Shown here: positions 58,521-64,000 of the stretch, piece by piece
Numbering within the stretch: position 1 is the stretch's first letter
Layout of the letters: each line of letters starts with the position of its first letter
Source: Chamaecrista fasciculata
Taxonomy: Eukaryota > Streptophyta > Magnoliopsida > Fabales > Fabaceae
NCBI GenBank assembly: GCA_003254925.1
Contig: QANZ01050431.1
Location: 1 to 64,000 of the forward strand
Reading direction: 5' to 3'
DNA: 64,000 nucleotides
Position numbers and translations under genes: made by a program
The notes under the pieces: model-generated
Seen by the model: the letters and a program-made list of their open reading frames with translations, nothing else
Databases searched by the model: none
What the model was told of the DNA's origin: nothing

Positions 58521-60068
58521 TCTACAATTTAGATATGAAAAGCTTTAATTAGCAGGAAAATAAAATTGTGTCCACCATTTTATAAAACCCAGTGAAATTT
58601 ATTATTTGGTGGCTAAGATCCATATTTCACTAAAGTTTACCGTCGCGGAGGCGATCATGCATCCTTTAGTTATTTAGGTAGGTAACTCCTTACCAATCAC
58701 ATCTCATGTGACTCTTAGATTCTTATGGGACTGTATCGTCTCATGATACTTATTATGGCATGTTTATCCCATCTAATGCCTTGAGGTCCAAAACTGTTTT
58801 GATAACCCCATTAAGTCACTCGGTAAAACATGTGAATGGCTAAGTTCAAAACAATGAGGCCCAAAAGCCAACCCCCATATCATCAAGGCCCAACTGCAAT
58901 ACGTGTCGCGGAGGCGATCACCGTATTCAAAGGAACCAAGATTTCAACAGGCATCGTGTTGAAAATCCCATTCACCCGTGCTTCCTCAAGGTCAAGGTAG
59001 ATACGTGTCGCGGAGGCGATCACCGCTCTACGATGAACAAGATTTTGGCAGGGCGTTTTAGCGATGGCATTAATTACTTAAATTTACTAAAAGGGTTTGA
59101 ATTATTTTAAAATTAATTAAAATATGGTTCCGACTTTTTAATTTTAAAAAACCCTGATTTTAAAATTAAACGAGTCATGCGCCATGTTTGCTCCCCCATG
59201 TATCTCATACATACAAACATGTGCCTGGATTTTGTATCTCATACAAAACCCCACGCCCGTATCGCATACGTAATAGCGCAAAAATAAATAAATAGCATGT
59301 TAAAATCGCAGCCCTAAAACCATACATCTAGCGCATCTCATACATCTAAATGCATAAAAGAAACCGTGTTTAGATATGGCCCATCTACCCTAGAGTTCTC
59401 CCAAGCCAATGAGAGAACCTTTCTAAAAGGAAAAATAAAAATTACACGTGAATAAACCCCAGTTACATTGAGGTATAAACAGAAATTTAAATTTTACATC
59501 CAGAGTAGAGGGAGACGACACGCAGGCCGTATTTACCGAAATAAACCTCCTAGAGCCATATCCAACACCACACAATTCAAATATGAACAATTCATACAAT
59601 TATGTCAAACACGGTAAGAAACACACAAATTAAAACTCCTTTTAAAATTGTGTTCACTTTAGGTCTGTGCAATTTTAACATGCCCTTTTCTTGAGATTAG
59701 GCCTCTTGTCAATAATTATAAATACCATGAATCTCATTCAAGAATTTATAAATATTGACCCCCAAAAATTTTAACATTCTCAATTTTAACAAATTTTCAG
59801 CCACCTTTATAATTATTATAATTAAAACACTTTTAACTATAATTATAGAGGAATTTCGATTTTGGCCTATCATCAAGAAAAATTTTCCCGTCGATCCAAT
59901 CGACTTATATGTATCTCATACATATAATTTGCACCTTTTTTCTGTAGATTGAATTTTTAAGAAAATTGATCGGTGGATTTCTTTGTAAAACCAAAACGTG
60001 ATTGAAAGCGGTAAACACACATATCATACATCACATGTACAAACAAACAGTTTTAAATCCTAGAACTA
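58521..60068 (-). other. 5' leader of D with three GGCGATCA-type motifs
   Basis: Non-coding. GGCGATCATG at 58650 and GGCGATCACC at 58913 and 59015 on the plus strand, equivalent to the trios of A and B. The site where A carries the hAT-like MITE is uninterrupted here (near 59328). Confidence 0.8.
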
Positions 60069-62089
60069 GCGGAAGCAAAAATAAAATAATTAAAAACGCC
60101 TAGGTCCTATGATTCCCGAACGGATCCGCTAGCAGAATTTAAAACTTTTGGTTAGTGTTATACCTCACGAGTTTCAATCTGATGGTTGAACAAGGCGAGT
60201 TCCAAGGAGCCCACTCCCAGCGTTCTCCCTCTGCCAGTAATCCACACGAACAGTTTCTTTGAACACCGAGGTGCTAGCCTTTAATTCTTTTCTCCAAAAG
60301 AATCAGGGACCAATCTACAGACCTCTGACTTCAAGAACTCCTTCTTGAATCAGCAATTGAGGTGGCGCTTAGAAGAATCCCCCCACAAGAACTCCTTCTT
60401 GCCTATTCTTCTCTCACAAACCCTAATTATAGAGCTAAGTCGAAATTCCCTAACTCTTAGAGAAAGTCGACTTTCTCTCTTGTATGTCAAAGGAATATTT
60501 TCTCTCTCTAACTCGTAGGACGAAAATCAAATTAGGGTTGGTATGCTATGCATATGGGGCAAGTCGACTTGTCCCCCTTTTTATAGATCAAAATTTGGTG
60601 ATTTAATTATTCCTAAAATAAAGATATTCTAATAATATAATTATTTTAAGACTTGAATTTATAATTATAATATTACCTTAATAATATAATTTAAATTCAA
60701 ATTGCAATCTAGGAGAATCAAATGAGAGATCAAATCTCCCATTGGGACCCACCATCCATGCGCCATCTCCCTCCCATTTTTCCTTGGAATTTTATAAATC
60801 AAAAACTTTCCTTATTTTTGATTCACCAAAGATTCTGAGATGAGATCTTCACCAAATCTTTTGAATTCAAATCTTTTGAAATCTCCATCAAATCTTTTGA
60901 ATTCAAACTTATTATTTGAATTAATAAAACTATTTTATTTATCCAAATAATCCCTTAGAGGCGCCACCCTCATTATATTTATTTAGGAATTTTATAATTC
61001 AATAATTTCCTAACTCTTAGGAACATTATCTGAATTATTTTCCTAATATTTAAATTGTAAATAATTAATCTCATTAATTATATAAACAATTATTTATATT
61101 TAAATTTGTCCCACAAATCTAAAAATGTCATATGTAGATCAATTAAGACAAGACATAATGTCCCAGACATTTCCTCTGTGTCTTAAATCGTGTCACCTGG
61201 GTGACCCACGAATTAACCCTAATTCGTGTCCCTTTCAAATGGTGTTCTGTTCCTGCTCGTGTGTGACCCAGCAGGCCCCACGTAAAGTTGGCAGCAGGTC
61301 ATCCCCATGACCTACAAGTCGTGAGCGGACTCTAGCAAGCCATCACAACTACCCAAAACACGTGAGTTATCGTTTTTACTAAAACGACTTAACCTCAGTA
61401 CCTCCGTGTTAGAGATCCGATTGTCCTACGATATGTTGATCATGGACTAGGCACAGGAAAGTCATCCATAATACAAACCACAACTTTCTCGATTCCCTGA
61501 GTAAGTCCTAATTCTTGAGTGTCCACTCTTTTTCCTGGACAGACTCATCGAGGGCGCCACTTAGATATCTCTCATCTAATGGGACAAAATCCCATTTTGG
61601 CCAATCCACATTCCTCAGCACTGCAATCAACCAGACCCGTACTTAGCCCTTATGACTACCCTATTACGGGCAGCGTTAGACTAAGCCAAAGTTTGACAAC
61701 TGCAACGCCGGAATAATGATGACCTCAGGTCTAAGGCATCGCTACAGGCGTACAAGGAGAGGCAAGATGATGACTAAACCCATGCAGGACTCTTCGGGTC
61801 AGTCCAGCAACTCGTAACCACCTTACGTAATTGCACCATGACTCTCGTCCCAACATCTAGTGCATGCATCTCATGCACCGAGGTCATGCTGGTCTTAGTT
61901 CATTTTTGTTCCCACAAAAATAATCGACCAGGGACAAATTTAGATTAATTATCTCATAATTAATCATGGATGTTATCATAGTAAACATGCTAATAACATG
62001 ATAACACATTAATTTATCTTCCATAAATTAATAATATGTTCACAACATATTTACATAAAACGATTGGCCCTAGGGCACAATCTCCAACA
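60069..62089 (-). repeat. 5' LTR of D
   Basis: Matches 48230-50280 almost throughout and ends GGCACAATCTCCAACA, followed by GATTG. It joins the leader directly at its other end. Confidence 0.85.
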
Positions 62090-62122
62090 GATTGGCCCTA
62101 GGGCACAATCTCCATCACTTAC

Positions 62123-62796
62123 TCCACCTGGAACACCACAGTGGAATGGTGTCTCTGAGAGGAGGAATCGAACTCTATTGGATATGGTTCGATCTATGAT
62201 GAGTCAAACTGATCTTCCGCCTTCCTTTTGGCGGTACGCTTTAGAAGCTGCCGCTTTCACACTTAACCGTGTTCCGTCTAAGGCAGTTGAGAAGACACCA
62301 TATGAGATATGGAAAGGGAGGAGTCCCGATTTGTCTTATCTCAAAGTTTGGGGATGTGAGGTTTACGTTAAGCAACAAGCTAACGATAAACTATCAGCCA
62401 AATCCCTCAAGTGCTTGTTTGTAGGATACCCCAAGGAAACAAGGGGATACTATGTTTACTGCCCAGCTGACAACAAAGTGTTTGTAGTCAGAAGTGGATT
62501 CTTCTTGGAGAAGGATTTGGTTTCCAAAAGAAACAGTGGCAGTAAGGTGGATTTTGAAGAAGTTCAAAATCCACAAAGTACTTCAGAGGCACAGACGGAA
62601 ACTAGAGAAGTTCCACAAGACGTTGTGGAAGCTCCTCCACAAACACAAGGACCACGAAGGTCTGATAGAACACGTTTTCAGCCAGAGAGATATTACGGAT
62701 ATCTCGTGTCTAAAAATAGGGATGTGTTGCTCACGGAGCGTGGTGAACCCACCACCTATCAAGAGGCCATCGTAGATCCCAACTCAGAGAAATGGG
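62123..62796 (+). mobile_element. pol of A resumed: integrase end to RT start
   Basis: After solo LTR C the pol gene of A continues with TPPGTPQWNGVSERRNRTLL, FWRYALEAAAFTLNRVPSKA, YLKVWGCEVYVKQQANDKLS and RRSDRTRFQPERYYGYLV. It is cut by element E within EAIVDPNSEKW, just before the RT core. Confidence 0.88.
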
Positions 62797-64000
62797 TGTT
62801 GGGGAATTCAGGGGCGCCTAAACGCAACGGAAGCAAAAATAAAATTAAAACTTTAAACATAAATCGCGCAAGGGCCTAGAATTCCCGAACGGATCCGCTA
62901 GCTGAATTTAAAACTTTTAGATAGTGGTATACCTCACGATTTTCAATCGGTTTGGTTGTACGGGGCGTATCCTAGAAGTCCACGTGATGCGTCCTTCCTC
63001 CGCTGGTGATCCACACGAACAGTTTTGGAGATGCCTAGGTGCTAGCCTCCTTCACTTCTCCAAGTGAATGTGGGACCTTTATCTACGGTGTTCTTTAATT
63101 CAAGAACTCTTCTTGAATTCTCCAAGAACAATATGGCGCCTTGATCAAGAATCCAATTCTTGATCCCCTACAACCTTGTCACACAATCTCTAAACTCCTT
63201 TAGAATTGTGCGCCACTTTCTCTCTCTAGAAACTAGGGTTGCGATTTTCTCTCTCCTCACCAAGAGCCAAAAATCGAATTTTTCCTCTTGAGAAGAACTA
63301 GGCTAAAGTCGATTTTCTAAGTGTGCATGGCCTCTCTCTCTTAGTCGACTTATGGCTCCCATATTTATAGGGTTTGGGGACTTTGATAATTATAATTTGG
63401 GAATCCCTAAATTAGAGAATTATCAAATCATAAAATCATGAGATCTCCATGTCACAATTTTATGACTTGAATTCCAATTTAAAATATTACCATAATATTT
63501 AAATTTGGATTCAAATTGCAATCTTGGAGAATCAAATTGGAAGATCAAATCTTCCAAGATCTTCCCAAGCCATGCGCCTCCCCTCTTCAACATTTTGTTG
63601 GAATTTTAATAAATTAAAATAACTATCCTAACTCTTAGGAAGTTATAACTAACTTGTCATTTTCCAACAATATTGATTTAAAGAATTACCTTAATATCTT
63701 TAACTCAATCTTTTTGAATCTTGAATTCTAGTTTATTGAATTAAAATATTACACTAATATCTTTAATCCAATTAACCCTAGAATTCGAATTCCCTATAGT
63801 TATTGAATTAAAATATTACCTTAATATTTTTAATTCAATCATTTGAAATCTAGATCAAATATTTTGAATTTCAAATTTAAGCCATGATTTTAATTAATAA
63901 AACATTTTTATTAATTAAATTCCCTTTGCATATATATGAGGCGCCAACCTCCTCCTATTTATCCAATATTAGTGAATTTAATAAATCAATAATTTCCTAA
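62797..64000 (-). mobile_element. copia element E: LTR start, runs off the window
   Basis: Begins TGTTGGGGAATTCAGGGGCG and parallels LTR C (45933 onward) for 1.2 kb to the window edge. Whether it is a whole element or a solo LTR cannot be told. The A gene it interrupts should resume beyond the window. Confidence 0.85.

Larger units (their letters stand above)
48230..62089 (-). mobile_element. copia element D inserted in solo LTR C
   Basis: Minus-orientation Ty1/copia element flanked by GATTG (48225-48229 and 62090-62094). LTRs lie at 48230-50280 and about 60070-62089. They differ by roughly 1-2 percent by eye, pointing to an insertion of about a million years or less. Internal parts are the RT/RNase H region (50336-51391), integrase-RT (55629-56728), protease-integrase (56738-57646) and gag (about 57700-58520). 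A 4.2-kb CACTA element splits RT. Besides this insertion there are about five breaks, and the primer site is gone. Confidence 0.9.
45933..62117 (-). mobile_element. solo LTR C inserted in pol of A
   Basis: An LTR of the same clade (TGTTGGGAATTAAGGGGCGC ... ACAATCTCCATCA) with no internal region of its own. Its two pieces (45933-48229 and 62095-62117) surround element D. It is flanked by CTTAC at 45928-45932 and 62118-62122. A single LTR between target duplications is the product of LTR-LTR recombination. The sequence is closest to the LTR of E. Confidence 0.88.
31291..64000 (+). mobile_element. copia element A: outer host of the nest
   Basis: A plus-strand Ty1/copia element whose parts, in order, are: 5' LTR (31291-32360 and 41365-42279), primer site (42281-42300), leader (42301-44195), gag-protease-integrase (44196-45815 and on to about 45932) and integrase/RT (62123-62796). 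It continues beyond the window. It is interrupted by B (in the LTR), a MITE (leader), C with D and a CACTA (integrase), and E (before RT). Apart from these insertions about one break is visible within the window. The gag resembles Tork/Angela-like copia elements; the lineage is not certain. As the outermost member it is the oldest of the stack. Confidence 0.88.

Noticed and set aside
62060-62117. Tandem duplication of an LTR end
   Set aside because: The two ends belong to different elements (D then C), as shown by GATTG and CTTAC duplications.

Overview
This is nuclear DNA of a flowering plant, almost certainly a eudicot. It carries TIR-NBS-LRR (TNL) resistance-gene remains, which monocots lack, plus plant-type spliced genes, MITEs, a Helitron relic, a CACTA transposon and Ty1/copia and Ty3/gypsy LTR retrotransposons. 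The species cannot be named from the sequence alone.

Layout. (1) 1-8,900 is the gene-bearing part. It has a Helitron helicase relic, a 4-exon plus-strand gene (2,395-4,560, 197 aa) and a 4-exon minus-strand gene (5,208-7,473, 335 aa). Both are plant-type proteins whose function I do not recognise. Introns and spacers hold MITE-like foldbacks and the tail of an L1-type LINE. (2) 8,900-15,530 is a decayed minus-strand TNL cluster. TNL-1 keeps TIR, NB-ARC, a shrunken LRR and the post-LRR domain but is frameshifted. TNL-2 keeps only NB-ARC pieces and was split by an LTR-element fragment. (3) 15,645-26,847 is one very young Tat-type Ty3/gypsy element with 588-bp LTRs, a 5-bp target duplication, gag and pol on the minus strand and a second gene on the opposite strand. 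(4) 26,850-31,290 holds MITE pieces, the 5' end of a different copia element, a 42-copy array of a 40-bp unit and four copies of a 352-bp tandem unit. (5) 31,291-64,000 is a stack of one Ty1/copia clade. Host element A (plus strand) carries element B in its 5' LTR, a hAT-like MITE in its leader, solo LTR C in its pol gene and the start of element E further along pol. Element D sits inside C, and a 4.2-kb CACTA transposon sits inside D's pol gene. Target duplications support five of these joins.

How it works together. Only the two spliced genes look like functioning host genes. The rest records resistance-gene decay followed by waves of transposon nesting. The most interesting signals are a self-complementary 10-base motif present three times in the leader of three separate copia elements, the antisense gene and intron-like gap in the Ty3 element, element B with an open gag but decayed pol between near-identical LTRs, the higher-order 40-bp array, and an NB-ARC-to-TIR junction in the TNL cluster.
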